Source: Acephala macrosclerotiorum
Lineage: Eukaryota > Ascomycota > Leotiomycetes > Helotiales > Mollisiaceae
Direction: 5' to 3'
Assembly: GCA_014904845.1 (NCBI GenBank)
Contig: MU119202.1
Coordinates: forward strand, 496,001-560,000
DNA length: 64,000 bases
Shown here: positions 24,301-39,700 of the stretch, piece by piece
Numbering within the stretch: the stretch's first letter is position 1
Layout: each line of letters opens with the position of its first letter
Program-made: the position numbers and the translations under genes
Notes under the pieces: generated by a model
The model's database searches: none
What the model was told of the DNA's origin: nothing
Seen by the model: the letters and a program-made list of their open reading frames with translations, nothing else

Positions 24301-27300
24301 ATATAGAATTTAATAATAAAACAATTTGAACAAATACGTTAATAAAAAAATTTGATTTTTAATTAATTTACGTCGAAGATTTAAAAAACTTGAAATAAAA
24401 AAATTAAACGAAATATTAATTTTATACAAAGAATTTCAAATAAAAATATTTTATTTATATTATTTTTTTAGTTTTTTTATAGATTACATATTTCAATTTT
24501 ATTATTTATAAAACTCGAAAACAAAATTATATTTTTTTAAAACAATAAACTATTCAAAGTATAAAAAATATCAAAAAATAAATCATATTTTTTTATTAAT
24601 ATTATAAAGTAATATATCGTCGTATATAAACAATTTACTCAATAAATTTTACAATATTTTAAATCGAATTATTTTATTAAAAATATTTATTTGTAATATT
24701 TTAATTTTATGAATAAAAAATTATAATTGTAAATTAAAATTTTTTAATTAATTTTTACAAATATATATTTAATACTTTTACGAATTTATTTGATTTTATA
24801 TAAAGTTTATACGAAAAAACTTATTAAAAATTTTACTCGACAATTTTTAAAATTGTAAATCTCAAACGCAAACAATTATTCAATTGAAATTTTTCTATTT
24901 TATTTCTTTTAATATACGTATAATAAAATCGTTTTTATTAATATATGTTTTTTTTTTTCTTATTCGTAAATCGAATTAATAATTTTATTAAAACGTTTCA
25001 AAACGTAAAATTTCTTTTAAAATTTTATTTATCGATTTATTATTATTATATATATAAAAAATATATATACAAATATTTACGAGATCGCGAAAAACTTTAA
25101 TTTATTAATAAATCGCACAAATTAAATTTGATTTATTTTTATTTTTATTTATTAATATCGCATTATATATAATAATCGTTGAATCAAAAATAATAATAAA
25201 ATTCGTACAAAATTTTAAAAAAAATTAAATTTCGAAAATAAAATTTTTTTATTAATATAATTAAAATAAAAAAAGTATTATTAGTAAATTTTTTGTTTAA
25301 CGAAAAATTTAAAATATAACGAAATAAATTTCAAAAAAAATCAATATCGCATATTATTAAATTACGTTAATTTCGAGTTTTATACAATAGAAAAAAAAAT
25401 CGTATTTGTATTAAATACAATAAATTGTATTTGTCGCACTTTATTAATATTTTCAACTTTTTTTAATAAAATTTCTCGATGAAATCTTTGTATTTATTTC
25501 GCGATAAATTAATAAACGCGATCTCGAAAAACAAATAAACAAAATAATAAATTTGATAATACAAATAAAAATTATTTTTACGTTTTGAATATTCAATTTC
25601 AATAAAATTATTATAATCGATATTATTCGAAAATAATTATTATATATTATTTATAAATTAAACGACGACTCGAAATATACTCGTTTTTCAATTGTTGTTT
25701 TTGTAAATCTTATATTTTTATTAGTAAAAAACATATAATAAAAAGTCTAAAAACATTATATTAAACGATTTACGTTTATAAGCGAATAATTTTTATAATT
25801 AAACTTTTTTATAATAATAATAAAATTCGTCAAAACTCAATTTTATATTATAAAAATATATATATTTTTATAAATTAAAATCAATTTAATTCGATTTAAA
25901 TACTTTATAAAATATTAATCGAAAACGTTTTTAGTAATTTTCGTTTATTATAAAATTGTCGTTTTTTAATTTGAATATTTTTTCGATTGTTTATTGATAA
26001 TATATTTAAATATTTACTTTGTATATAATAGTTTTTAGTATTTTCATTTGAATATACGAATACGATTATAATATCGCGATTTTTTATCGTGATTGAAATT
26101 TGTATTCGAGTATTCTTTTAATTGATTGTCGTAAAAAAAAAGCGTATTATTACTATTATTACTATTATTAGTAAAATTACTAGAAATACTATTAAATTTA
26201 TCAATAATTTATTAAAAATAATATTGCGCGTTTAATATTTGATTTTGACGTATTTTAAAAGATTAAAATAATAATATCGAAAATTCGACGATTTAATTCA
26301 AGTCTTTTCTAACGTTATTAATACTAATAAAATTTCGAATTCGAAAATCGATTTTTATTTTATTAATTTTTTACGCATTTTTCGTTACATTTTTATTGAT
26401 TATTATACTCGTTTTTATATTTACAATTTGATAATTAATTACTATATTTCAATAACTCGATCGCGTTTTTATTAAAAACTCGAAACGATTTACTAATAAT
26501 AAAATTATTTTCGTATTCGATTTTTATTTTCTATTTAAATCTTTTGTATTTAACGTATTCGATTTTTTATTATTATTTCGAACTATTAAATTCTTCGCGA
26601 ATATTTATAAAATAATTGTAATATTAATAAATCGATTAAAAATAGTATTGTTTTTATATTACTAAATTTAATAACGTTTAAAATTGCTTTATAAAATGTA
26701 AAAATTACGATTTTCGTATAATTTTCTTGTAATTGAATTCTTTTATAAATATTTAAATATAAAAATAATTATTATAACGATATCAATTTAACGTTATAAT
26801 TTTTTTTTAAATTATTCTTCGTTTAAATAATCGTTTACGATTTTTATATATATATATATTTTTACCGTTTTATAAAATTATCAATTATTATTTGTTTATT
26901 TTATTTATAATACGTAATTGTTTGAATCAATTTATAAATTTTTTCTTATATATTAAACGAAAATAAAATTTTTGTTTTTATATTTTTTATTTCGTTCGAT
27001 TGTTTTTTCGTTTTAATAAATTTATTTTGTTTATACGCTTATTATTATATAATATAAAAAAATATATTTAAAATTAAAAATAATAAAATTTTTTTATTAT
27101 TATATAAAAATAAATATTTGACATTTTTGTAATTTATAAATTCAAAATTGAATTGATTATTTATTATTGATTTTAAATAATCGCAATAATTTTTAAAATA
27201 TTTCTTTTTACGAATTTTATTTTTATAATCAATTTTTTTAAAAATTCTTCGAATTTTAATATAATTTTTTATTAAAAATTTTTATATATTTATTTTTTTA

Positions 27301-27663
27301 ATAAAATTATTATACGATTATATTATTCGATTTTTGTATATACGTTATAATTTTGCGAATATTAAATTTTTCGTTTTAAAATATTTTATAATAAAAATTT
27401 TTACGACTTTGTATTATAATTTATAGATTGAATTAACGTTTTTTTATATCAAATATTAGTTTGATATATAAACGAAATTTAAATTTGTAAAAAATAATTT
27501 TTTAATTTGAGAAATTGAAATTTTAATATATTATTTAATTAGAAATTTAATTTTTCAAAGTAATTAAACGATGATAATTATTTGAAAAGTTTTTAAATTG
27601 AAAACGATAAAAAAATTTCTTTGAATCTAATTTTTAGTTTTAAACTTATTATGAATACATATG

Positions 27664-27684
27664 AAAAAAAAAAAAAAAAAAAAA
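27664..27684. repeat. Poly-A tract of 21 bases
   Basis: A run of 21 A follows atg at 27,661-27,663. It could be the 3' tail of a degraded retroelement on the plus strand or a simple homopolymer; nothing adjacent decides it. Confidence 0.7.
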
Positions 27685-29617
27685 TAAACTCGTTAATTCA
27701 TATAGTAATATATTATTAATTCGTTAATTTTTTTCGTTTATATTTATTGTTTGAAAATATATTTTCAAAGTCGAATACTATTGTTTAATACGAAACGTAT
27801 ATATGTAATCGTTTTAGTAATATATTTTTCTAGTTTCGATTTTATACAAATAAAAATCGATTAAATTTAATTTTATTTCGTACGAAAAAAAAAATAATAT
27901 TTAAATTTTTTTTTTCTTTTTATATTTATTCATTGAAAATAATACTTGAATAATATTTCTAATTCGAATTTAAAAATGTAAATTGATTATTTTTTAAATT
28001 TTAATATATTTTAATAATATTTTTTAAATTTGTAATATAATATTAAAATATAATTTTTATAAATATTTTCGTTTTTTTATTTATTAAAAATACTCGTTTG
28101 TTGTCGTTTTTTAATTTCAAGCGATTAAAAATCAATCGATAATTCAATATTTAAATAAATTAAACATTTTTGAAAATTAGTTTTTTTAAGCGTTTTTATA
28201 CGCTTTTTATACAATTTTATTTTCGATGAATTATTATAATATATTACCGGCGATCAAAGTTACTTTTTGCGAACGTTACAAAAATTGTATTTGATTATAA
28301 TAAATAGTATTATGATTAAAAAATGCAAAACAAAATATTTTTACCAATAGTATAATCTTACTATAGATTGTTTAAAAAATATTACATTTTGATAATTTTT
28401 TTCGAATTGAATAAAATTTTTTATAATATTGAAAATTGAATTACATTTGATAAAAAAAATCAATATTTGAATATATTATTATTTAATTACAATATTAAAC
28501 TATATTGTTTCATTATATATTATAATTTATAAATTCAAAATAATTTTATATTACGAAGAACAAAAAAAAAATTTTAAATTTTATTTGTATTTTATATTTG
28601 TTTTATTTATTTGTTAATACAAACGACAAATTTATTTAATTATTGAACTTTTAATAAAACATAATAAAACATTGAACGATAATAAATAAAAGCAATTTTT
28701 TACGTTCGATATAAAATAAAATAATTTTTTATTTTTTTATTTATCGTTTTCAAAAATATTAAATTTCGATATTGTTTTTTAAAATATTTTATTTTAATTT
28801 TTTCGTACAATTCGAATTAAACGTACTCAAAATAAATTTAAAGAGATCGAAAATAGCGATTTTAAAATTATTCAAATCGAAATCGAAATTATACTCGAAA
28901 TTGAAAATAAATAATAATATAATATTTTAAATGCATAAAAATTAAAATAATTTATTAAAAGCGTATATTGGTAAACGTTTGTTAAAAAAAAAACAAATAG
29001 AAAAAAAACTTATTTTGATCGTTTTATTGTTTGCAAATGAAATTAATTTCTACGACGATAATTAAAAGTTTAAAAAACGAATTTTAATGTATTTAATAAA
29101 ATTTTAAATCAAAAACAAAAAATATTTCATTAAAACTATTAAAAATTCTAACGTCGAATACCGTAGTAATATAGTAATATTTATATTGAACATTGTTAAA
29201 AGATTAAAAACAAAGATCGATAAATCAAAAAAATTGAAAGATTAATTAATTTATATTGTTTATCGTTTTTTATATTGACGTTTTTTCAAAGAAATAATCT
29301 AGATTTCGATTTTTTTCAATTCAGAAAAAGAAAAAATATAAAAGTCTCGATAAAGTGCAATTGAGTAATATTAACAATATTAATAAACTATTACAAAGTT
29401 TTGAAATATATACTAAAAATCAATTAATACAAAAATCGAAAAATTTCGATAATAATATTAAATTTATAAATTTCGATTTTAATATTAATACAAGTAATTA
29501 TATATATTCGATTTTAAAATTAAAGAATTCAAATAATAATTTTATAAATTATAGTATTTAAAATTTAAATAAATTTTAATATTACTTTAATATATTACTC
29601 GATTATTAACGAATTAA

Positions 29618-30157
29618 AAAAGCGAACAATTAAACGTTGTTCGAATCGATTTCTCAATAACGAATCTTATGAAATTGAATACGCAATCAAATAACAATTC
29701 AATTATCGACAATTCTATTCTCAATACTCTATTTATCAATATTACTACTAATAAACGACGTATTTCAAACGCAAATCGACAAAGTTTTATTGATTCCAAT
29801 ATAATTTTAAATTTGAACTCGAAAATTTTAAACTTGATTTTAAAATATACTTATAAAATTCTTTGTATAATTCTTGATATAGAAAATTTAAATACTATAT
29901 TAATCGAATTAATTCGAATTTATTATTAAAATTTTAGAGTTATCGTACAACAATTTATAGTTTTGCAAACAATAAAATTATTAGAAATAAAACAAATATT
30001 TGAAAAAACTAAAAAAATTGAACAGATTAAAAACGTCGTCGAATACGACGTAGAAATTACAAATGTTAATTTCATAGTCTCGAATTTGAAAGATCAAATC
30101 AATAGATTAAATCGTCGACAAATTAATACTCGTAATTATTATAACGAATTTCTGTAA
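29618..30157 (+). pseudogene. Decayed coding region of unknown identity
   Basis: The plus-strand frame is open from 29,618 to 30,157 (180 codons) except for a single TAA at 29,927-29,929, which could be a mutated CAA. In surrounding sequence of this composition the same frame is normally stopped every ten or so codons, so the stretch is unexpectedly open. An ATG lies at 29,669. The product is rich in Asn, Ile and Lys. The C-terminal part has a charged helical look (KQIFEKTKKIEQIKNVVEYD, later LKDQINRLNRRQIN). Another open frame just upstream (29,355-29,561, different phase) may belong to the same gene after an indel. I do not recognise the family; a transposon ORF is the likeliest source. Confidence 0.4.
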
Positions 30158-33100
30158 ATACTATAAAAAACTCAAATAATCGAATGTAATTACTTTGATT
30201 ATCGCGTTGAAATAAACAATAAAATAATAGAATTAATTATTTAATTCGATAATCAATTTATTTTTTTTAAAATTGTAAAAAAAAAAAAATAAATACAAAT
30301 AAACTTATATTGAATTTATCGAGTTTTTTATTTTGTTTTAATATGAAATAATATAAACTATAATAAAATAACAAAAAACGAAACTTTTTACAATAAAATA
30401 TATCGATTAATTTTATTATTAATAAAATATAATTTTTATTTATTATATATATTTATTGTTTTATATAATAACAATAAAATAAAAAATAATAATTTATAAT
30501 AATTTTACGCGAGTTTTAATATACATTTTAAAATTATTAAATATTTTTCGATTTTTCTCGTTTTATTAAAAGAAACTTAAAGCGATTTATCGATAGTTTT
30601 TATAAAATTGATTATTTTACAAATTTAAATTATTATTTGAAATATTTTTTTTATTTTAATATTAAATTTCGAATTGAAAACTTTTGAAATAAATACGTAA
30701 AAATATTACAAAAATCGAAAAATAGTAATACTAAAAAAAGAGACTTTGATTTAAAATAATATTATATTACTTCGAATATAAAATCTATTTTTTACGATTA
30801 GAAAAAAAAAAAAATTCAATTTTAATACGCGAATATTTAAATTTTTTTATTTCGACGATTTATAAATTAAAATTAATAAAACTTTTAATATTATTATAAA
30901 AATAATTGATTTACGTATATATAAATTTTTTTTTAAAATTTATTAATTGTATATTGATCATATTACGAATATATCGAATTTGAATATTTCGAAATTTCGT
31001 AATACGTAAGTTCGAGAAAAAAAAATTTCATATTGATAAAAAACGTCGACGTTTCAATTTGCGTATATTATATTGCGATTCGAATAATAATTTCTTATAC
31101 TAAATAAATTATTTAAAATTTGCAAATAAATTGAAAATCAATTAAATATAATTATATTTTAAATTTCAAAAATTTTTATCAAATTATTATTTTGTAATCA
31201 ATTTATATATAAAGAAAATATACTACAAATTTCGATTGCAAATTCTCGAGAAAAGTTATTTTAATTAATTAAAAAAGAAATTATAATTTATTGATTACAA
31301 TTACATAAATTAATAATTTAATTAACGATTCGATATTATATTTAAAATTAGTAATATTACTTTATTTTATTACGGATTTTTATTTGTTTTTTTAACAATT
31401 TTCAAAAAATTATTAATTTTTGAAAATTGTTAAAAATGTTTTTATTTCGTTATAAAATATTAAAAATTTTATTAGTTTTTAATTTTATAGTATTTTAATT
31501 TTTAAAAAAGACTTTAAAAAGAAATTTCTAGAGAATTATTTTAATATTTTATATTTTCGAATATTACAAATATTAAAACAATAATTGAAACTAGAAAATT
31601 AAAAAAATTTTTTTTACGATTTTATTTTTATTTTTTGTTTTACGATAACGTATTTTTTCGAGATTTAAAATTATTAAATTAAATACAATTAAATCGAAAA
31701 ATGTGTATATTAAATTTTTTTTAAAAAATAAATAAAATAATATAATTGGAAAATTTCGTACGTATAAAAAATTATAATCGTTATTTATTATTGTAAACTA
31801 GTAATATAAAAAATAATTGTTTTTTATTATAATCAAATTATATAATCCGCGAAAAAAAAAGCAAATATAATCGAAATTAAAATTTTGTTTAATTTAAAAC
31901 TTTCGTTTATTAATTGAATTTCGACTTTCAAAAAAAAAAAAATTCTTATTTAAGTCGTTAATATTAAACATTTTCTAATTTTGATTCTTTTTATATTCAC
32001 ATATTATTTCAATTTTTTGACGACGTAAAAATACTATTTTTTAATAATTGATTATTTTATTTCATTATATTGAATTTTACGAATTTTGAGATTTTAATAA
32101 AAATAATTAATTTTTTTTATTCGTAAATTTGTATTAATCGCAAAATAAATATTTATAAGTTTTTTTATAATTATATTAAAAGTTATATTTTATTCGTTTT
32201 ATATTAAAAAAAAAAGTAAAATCTTTGATTTGTTTTTAATTTTAAATAAAAAATAGTACTCGTTATATTACTAGTATATTTAAATCGAAAATTGGATTTT
32301 TAAATTCGTTCGATTTTATTTTATTGATATATACATTGAAAAAAAAATTTAATTTTTTTTTCGATTTTCAAAAATTGAATAAAAACAATTTTTTGAAATT
32401 CAAAAAAATTGTTAATTATTTATTTTTCAAACAACTTTGAATTCGTATAAAAAAATTTTTAAAAGATTTGAAATTCTAAAAAGTTTTTTTTAAAACTAAT
32501 TCAAATTAAACTATTTTTAAGACTTTAAAATTTATTATATTATAATTGTTTTTTAATAGTATAATTTGTACGACAATTTTATTGATTTTATTTTAGTATT
32601 TTATAACGATTACTAGTTATTGAAATCTCGAAAAAAACGATTTTAAAAATTGAAAATATTAATAATTTATTTTCGAATTTAAATTTAAATTTGAATTTGA
32701 AAAATTTAATTTTTTTTTCGACGAAAATATTACTTATAATACTTTTTCTTCTTTCGATCGAAATAAAATCCAAATCACGTAAAATTAATCTCAAATCAAT
32801 AAATTAATAGAATTTCAATACTATTAATACTAGTATTAATACGTTTTATATAAACAATTTTTTTAAATTTTTATTTTTATTTTATTAAATCGATTTCAAT
32901 TTGAACGACGTTATTTTAATAGTTTAAAACTGTTAATAAAAAAAAATTAAAATCGATTTAATAAACAATAAATTAAAATTTTAAAAAATCGTTAATAATT
33001 ATTTTTTCATTTTTCAAATAAATATATTTTTTAAGTTTATTGTTTACTAGAATACTACTAATATAATCGATTTAATTTTCGAGTTTTCAAAGCGTCAAAA

Positions 33101-36035
33101 CTGTAAAATTACTAATAATATATTGAAAATTGATATTAATAATTCGATTCGTTGAAAACAATATATTACAAATATAAAACGTTTTTTTCATTTTTAATTT
33201 ATTGAATATTTTCAATTTATTTGTATTCGCGATTAATCAAAAATATTTTATTATTAAATCGATTTTTTCGTCGTTTATAAAGTTTAAATATAACGAGAAA
33301 AAAACGTAATATTAAAAAAAGAAAAAAATTACGCAAATAAGTACGTAAAATAAACTTTGAAAATCAAACCAATAATAAAAAAATTGAAAAATTAATCCAA
33401 TGGTAAAATAAAAAATAAACGAGTATTTATTCGTAGAATATATAAAAAAACTATAAACAATAAAAGAAATTCGACGATAAAATATAAATAATATGAAATT
33501 GTATTTTGATTTCGATTTTTTTTTAAAAATATTATTATTTTCGAACGTATTTAAATTAAATAATAAATTTAATTTTTTCGTTTTTCGATTTAAATCGATT
33601 TTTTTTTATTTTTTACAACGAAAATACATTTTGTAATATTATATACATATTTATTATACTACAAATACAAAATATATAATATAAAATATATATAATTACA
33701 AATAAATAAAATATATTAATCACGTTATAAAAATCGTAATTTTTATATATATAACGAATTAAAATTTTTAATATATATTGTTTCAAATTAAAAAATGTAA
33801 AAAACTCTGTTTATTTAATATTTTTATTAAAATAATATTTTTATTTTCATTTTTAAATTTATCGTTAATTGCTTTAAAAAACATATAATTAAAATACATA
33901 TATTTATCGTTAAAAATATTTATTATTCAAATGAAAATAATAAATTTATTATATTTTTTATATTATAAAATACGAACGATTAATCAAAGTTTTAAATCGT
34001 ATTAAAATTAAAATTTCGCGATTTAAAAATTATTAATTCGTATACATTTTAAAAAAGAAACTATAAATCAAATAATAAAAACGTTTTTATTTGAAAATAA
34101 AATATTTCTTAAATAAAAAAAACGTTACAAATTCAAAATAACGAAAACGACTTTTAAAAAATTTTTATTTAAAAAATTCAAACGACAAATTAAAATCGAA
34201 AACTTTCAAAATATTACAATTAATAAAAAACGCTTAATTTTTTCGATTTTAAATCTTAAAATTATTCGCAAAATAATAATTATTTAAAAAAAATTGAAAA
34301 TAAATAATCAAAATCGTATTTTTTAACGTCGTCGTTATTCAAAAGTTTTTTAACGTTTTTTTATTATAATATTATTAGCGATCAACAATTTCAATTACAA
34401 TTTCATAAAAAAAAATCGAAATATTATTATTGAATATAAATTTTTTAATTTCTTTATTTAAAATATAACAAATTAATATATATTATTTATAGATTTTTAT
34501 TTAATATAAACGAATTTAAATATTTATTGTTTTTCGTATTATTTATTATATTTTTTAAAAGCTTTTTTTATTTTTATAATAATAAAAAATAAAACGAAAA
34601 AATTGAATTTATTATAAAAATATTAATTCGATTACGTTTAAAAATACAAATATTACAAATAAAAAAAGCGATTTTTTTTAAACGTTTATAAGAATTTAAA
34701 ATCGAAAAAAAAAAAAAATAAAAACGTTAAAAAAAATAAAAACGATTTAAAATTGAATTTTTGATTTTTATTTATTTTTATAAAATTAAATTGAAAATAA
34801 TTTTTTTTTTTTTTAAAATTGAAATACTAAAAAATCTCTCAAATTACATAGTAATATAAACGTACAAATATCAAAATACGATTTTATATTTTGATATATA
34901 AATTATTTAAATTTTTTATTATTATTAAATTAATATTTTATTATAAAATTAATTATAATAATATTATATATTCATTTTTAAATAAATATTCTATAATTCG
35001 TAATTAATCGAAAATAATTTCTTTTTATTTCGTACGAAAAAATATAATTAAATTTCAAAGTTTTAAATAAAAATTAATATTAAATAATTAAAATATTACG
35101 AATAATTTTTTATAAAATATTTCGAATATATAAAAAAAATTATATTATAATAAAATTCGATATTCGAGATTTAAAATAAAGTTTTTTATATTTTCGTATT
35201 TAATATTGATAATATATAATTGTTATCGAGAAATTTGATAACGAGAAATATTACAAGTTTCGAATTTGAAATTTCAATTTAAAAAAGCGATTTAAAAAAT
35301 TTTTTTGAGTACAATTAATAATATTAATTTCTATAAATTGTAATTTTTAACGAAATTTCAATCGACGTTAAAATAGAATCTAATAAACTATAAATACGAG
35401 CGATATATTTTTTTTATTTTAAATAATACAAATTTCGTAATAATTATAAAAATTATTAATAATTATAATTTTTTTTTTAAAAAAAACGTTTATATCGATA
35501 TAAAATTTTACGATTACAATATAAATATTGAAATCGACGAAAGATTTATTAAAAATCGAATTAAAAATAAAACAAATTTTCTTTTTTTCGATTAAACGAA
35601 TTTTTGAATTTAAACGAATTAATTTGAAATATTATACGCGTGAAAAATAAAAACTTAAAAAACGTTATTTACAAAATCAAATCATATTATAATTAATTTT
35701 ATTATTAATAACAAAAAAAACTTTTTACGATATTTTTACTACAAATTTAAATAAATAAATCTTAGTAAAAAAAAATTAAATCAAATTTAAAATTTAAATC
35801 GATTTTATTTTTTTAATAATTCGTTTTAAATTTTACAAATTTAACAATTTTTTATTATACTATACAAAGAATATATTCAATTTTCGCGTAATATTTTCTA
35901 TTTATAATACGATTAATTTGAGACGAAATCGTTATATTATATATTTTTACGCGTATAAATAAAATCTGAGTATATTCTAATTAAAACGAATTTTAAAAGC
36001 AATTAAAAGTTCAAATGTATAAAAATGAGAATAGT

Positions 36036-36720
36036 TGTAATTGTAAGTATAATTGGTTTTCTTTTTTCAAAATGGCGGGGTAAAAGTAATTCAAGTGCAA
36101 TTGGAGAAATCTCGTGACCGGTTGCCTGTGCCAAAATCCGACTTTGTACACGCGACGATACAACCTTAATCGGTACATCGAGTAACGTTACAAGAATTGG
36201 AACAATGTATGTCCTTCAAATGTTTACTACTCGTAAACATTCGTCGAGTAAACACCGGAACCCGCTCTCACACTTATATTTGTACAAATTCTCTTTTTCG
36301 ATTTACGTTTACTGCAAAGCTCCCAAGCCACTAACGAAAACGTTTTTCAATCATTTGCCTCGCACAGTACTCCGACAGACAATAGACTCTTGATTGAACC
36401 AACGGCATCTGTCAATTGTACTCGATAATTAAATGCGCGATTACGACTTGATTTCTTACTACAAAAGTCTAACGATCCTACGAATTGCTTTTCAATTTCG
36501 AGAGAAAATATTGCGAATAGCGAAATTGACGTTTACGAAAGCGATTTTCGAAACTTTTCTCGTTCTACGTTCTCTGGCGACGAGAATACATATTTGCAAT
36601 AAACGTTGAATTTACGAGTAGGAAATTCGAGTAGCGAACAAAAATTCGACAGTCAAAATCTCGTTGCAAAGAATAGTAAACTTGGAAATAGTGAGGCAGA
36701 TCAAAGTACTCGATTCGAGT
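36036..36720. other. Island of near-ordinary composition inside the AT-rich block
   Basis: Beginning near 36,040 (caaaatggcggggtaaaagt) the sequence regains GG, CC and GC steps for about 380 bases, then declines gradually to AT-rich over the next 300. The longest open frame is 36,205-36,393 (+, 62 codons) and is not recognisable. A perfect 8-base inverted repeat (ATGTTTAC / GTAAACAT with a 5-base loop) lies at 36,220-36,240. I see no protein motif, no tRNA boxes and no terminal repeats. It could be single-copy DNA spared by RIP, or a young or short element. Confidence 0.5.
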
Positions 36721-39700
36721 TTTAAAAACATATATTAAATTTGCGAGTAAATTATATTATTAGCGATCAAATTTCCGTCGATGGTAAATTTTCCATAAAG
36801 AATAATAAAATCGAATTTGATAACGAGAATTAAAATAAAAACGATTAAAGATTTTAAAGATTTTTATCGAGTTTTCAAACGAATAATACTAAAAATAGAG
36901 ATTCGAAAACTTTTTTCAATAGAAAACGAAAATAAAAAAAAGAAGTTTTAAAGACTATAGTATTTAAATACGATATTAAGCAATTTAAAATTTACTCGTA
37001 ATAATAGTAAACAATTTTTTGATTGCATTCGACAAAAAAAAGTTATTTTTATCAATATTTAATAATTAAATTTATTAAATAAAATGTAATTCGAATATAT
37101 AGAAATTTTTATATTTCGTTGTTTATTGCGTAAATTGTTTTGAGTCCAATAACGTTAATAGAAATATTCGAATATTTTAAAATTCTTTTTAAAAAATTTA
37201 TCAATATAATAAATTGAAAATTTATAGTAATTAGTTTTGATTAATTACAATAATTAGATTTATAAATTTGACGATTATTTGATCAATTTAATTCGAGTTA
37301 TAGCGTGATTTGATATTGATCGATAAAGTGAAAAAATAATTCGAAATATTAATTTTAATTAATTTTTTAGTAATTATTACTGGTCAAACGTTTATAGTTT
37401 TTATTTTTATTATCAAAAAAATTGTTTTGTATATTTAATACTCGAGTTTACTTTCTAAAACGAAAATCGTAAAAAGTATTATTAATGAGCTCGATTTTTA
37501 CGTAATAAAAAACGATTGATCTTAAAATAATATAATTGTAAAAAATATATTTCGAGATATTATATACGAATATATTTTGATTTTTTATTACTAAAGTTTT
37601 TAAATTTTTTTTAATATTAAAAACTCGTTATTTTAATAAAATACGAATATTATTTAAAACAATTCGCGATTTTATATTAAACTCGAAATTTGTTTCCAAT
37701 AGTATTATCGCGATACTTACGTTGACATTTATATACTACTTTCGAGTACGAATTAAATTTCAAATTTTGTCAAAGATTAATACTAAATTTTACTATCAAC
37801 GATATTATTATAGTACTATAATTTATCAAAGTCGAAAGTAATAAATTCGATTTTATTTATTCGTTTTATAATCGAATTATTTTTTTTTTCAATATTATTA
37901 CAATTTGATTTTATATTTTCTATTAATATAAAAATATATTCAATATAAATCGTTTGAAAAAAATATACCAAAAAAAAAAAATATAAAATAAATATTATAT
38001 TAAATAAATTTATCGAGAAAAAAAGAATTTTAATAATATTAAAATTTATACAAATTATTGAAAAAGATTTTAATTGATCAATAATAAAATTTTAAGACTT
38101 TTTATAATATTGTTTTATTTTTACAAACTATAAAAATAACGTATTTAATATTAATATTACAATCAATTTAAAATACTTTCGAACAATTTTTTTATACAAA
38201 ATTAATAACGAAAAATCAAAATATTTTATTTCAAAATCAAAGTATTAATATTTTAAAATTAATTTGTAATAATTAATATTTTAATACTTTTTTTAATACT
38301 ATTTCGTTTATTTTTTTTAATATTAACAAAAATTAGAATTTTACAAATTTAATTTAAAATATTAATATTTTAAATTCAATTTATAATAATAAATACTTTT
38401 ATCGTTTTATAAATACTAATTTTTCTAAAAATTTATAAATTAAATTTAAAACGTTAATATTTTATTTTTTAATATTAATTCGCTTTTTTTTATACTAATA
38501 AACAACTATTTATAATTATTATTACTATTGTTTTTATTGATTTCAATCGACGAATTTATAATATTATTATTATTTATTTATTTTTTTATTATTAACGACG
38601 ATTAAAATATTCTTACTCAAAAATAGATTTTCATTATTTAATATTCTTTTCTCAATTTTTACTTTTTTTTCGATTTTTATTCTTTTTTTAATTCTTATTT
38701 TTTCTTTCTCGATTTTTATTTTTTTTTTCGATTTCAATTTTTTTTTTCTCGATTTTTATTTTTTTCTCGATTTTTGTTTTTTCTTTTTCGATTTTTATTT
38801 TTTTCTCGATTTCTGTTTTTTCTTTTTCGATTTCTATTTTCTTTTTCTCAATTTTATTCTTTTTATTTTCTTTTTATTATTTTCTATTTCTATTATAAAT
38901 AATAATATTTTTCTTTTTATTTATTTTAATATATTTAATATTTTTTTATTCAATTTTTTTATTTTTTTTATTTATTATTATTTTTTTCTATATAATTTAT
39001 AAAATAAATCGAAACTTATAAATATATTCGATTAATATTAAAATAAATATTAAATATATTTTAAATCGTTTTCTATTTATTCACGTAATAAAAACGTAAT
39101 CAAATTATAATATTTTTCTTTTGTTCGTTATCGAAATACACTATAAATAAACAATTTTTAATAGTATTTCGTTCGATATTATTCTTATTCGCGAATTTTA
39201 ATCAAATTTTCATTTATAACAATAAATCGTTTTATTTGTTAAATCGTTAATTATTTTAAAAACAATTATTTAATTGTATTTATAAATTTTTACGTCGAAT
39301 ATATTGTATTTGTTTTTAAATCGAAAATAAACGTAATAATTTATTATCGTAAATAATACGATAATCGCTATAGTAGTATCAAAATATTATAATAATTGAG
39401 ATTAATATAATAAACTATTGAAATAGTTTTTGAGATTTGATAAAAACGAAATATAAATTGTCAAAGTACTAAAAATTGATTTTTGGTAATAATTTAAAAA
39501 GAAAATATTAAAAATAAATTAACGTTAATATGTAAAAATTTTAATATTACAATAAAAAAATAATTTATTATTAAAAATAAAAAATTTTAAAAAAAATATA
39601 ATTAGATTACAATGAATTTTCTTTTTATATTTCTTTTTCTAGAATCGTAAAAACAAATTTGAAAAATTGTTTAAAAAAAACTGTTTTAAAGTTTTTATTA

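Larger units (their letters stand above)
20396..36035. other. AT-rich RIP-type isochore, no intact gene
   Basis: Continues the composition of the segment to the left. It contains the 33-bp minisatellite at 21,114-21,346, a (TTA/CTA)n stretch near 26,145-26,172, a 21-base poly-A at 27,664 and the decayed frame near 29.6-30.2 kb, listed separately. Other open frames are short (at most about 70 codons), rich in Ile, Asn, Lys and Phe as the base composition dictates, and not recognisable. Confidence 0.8.
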
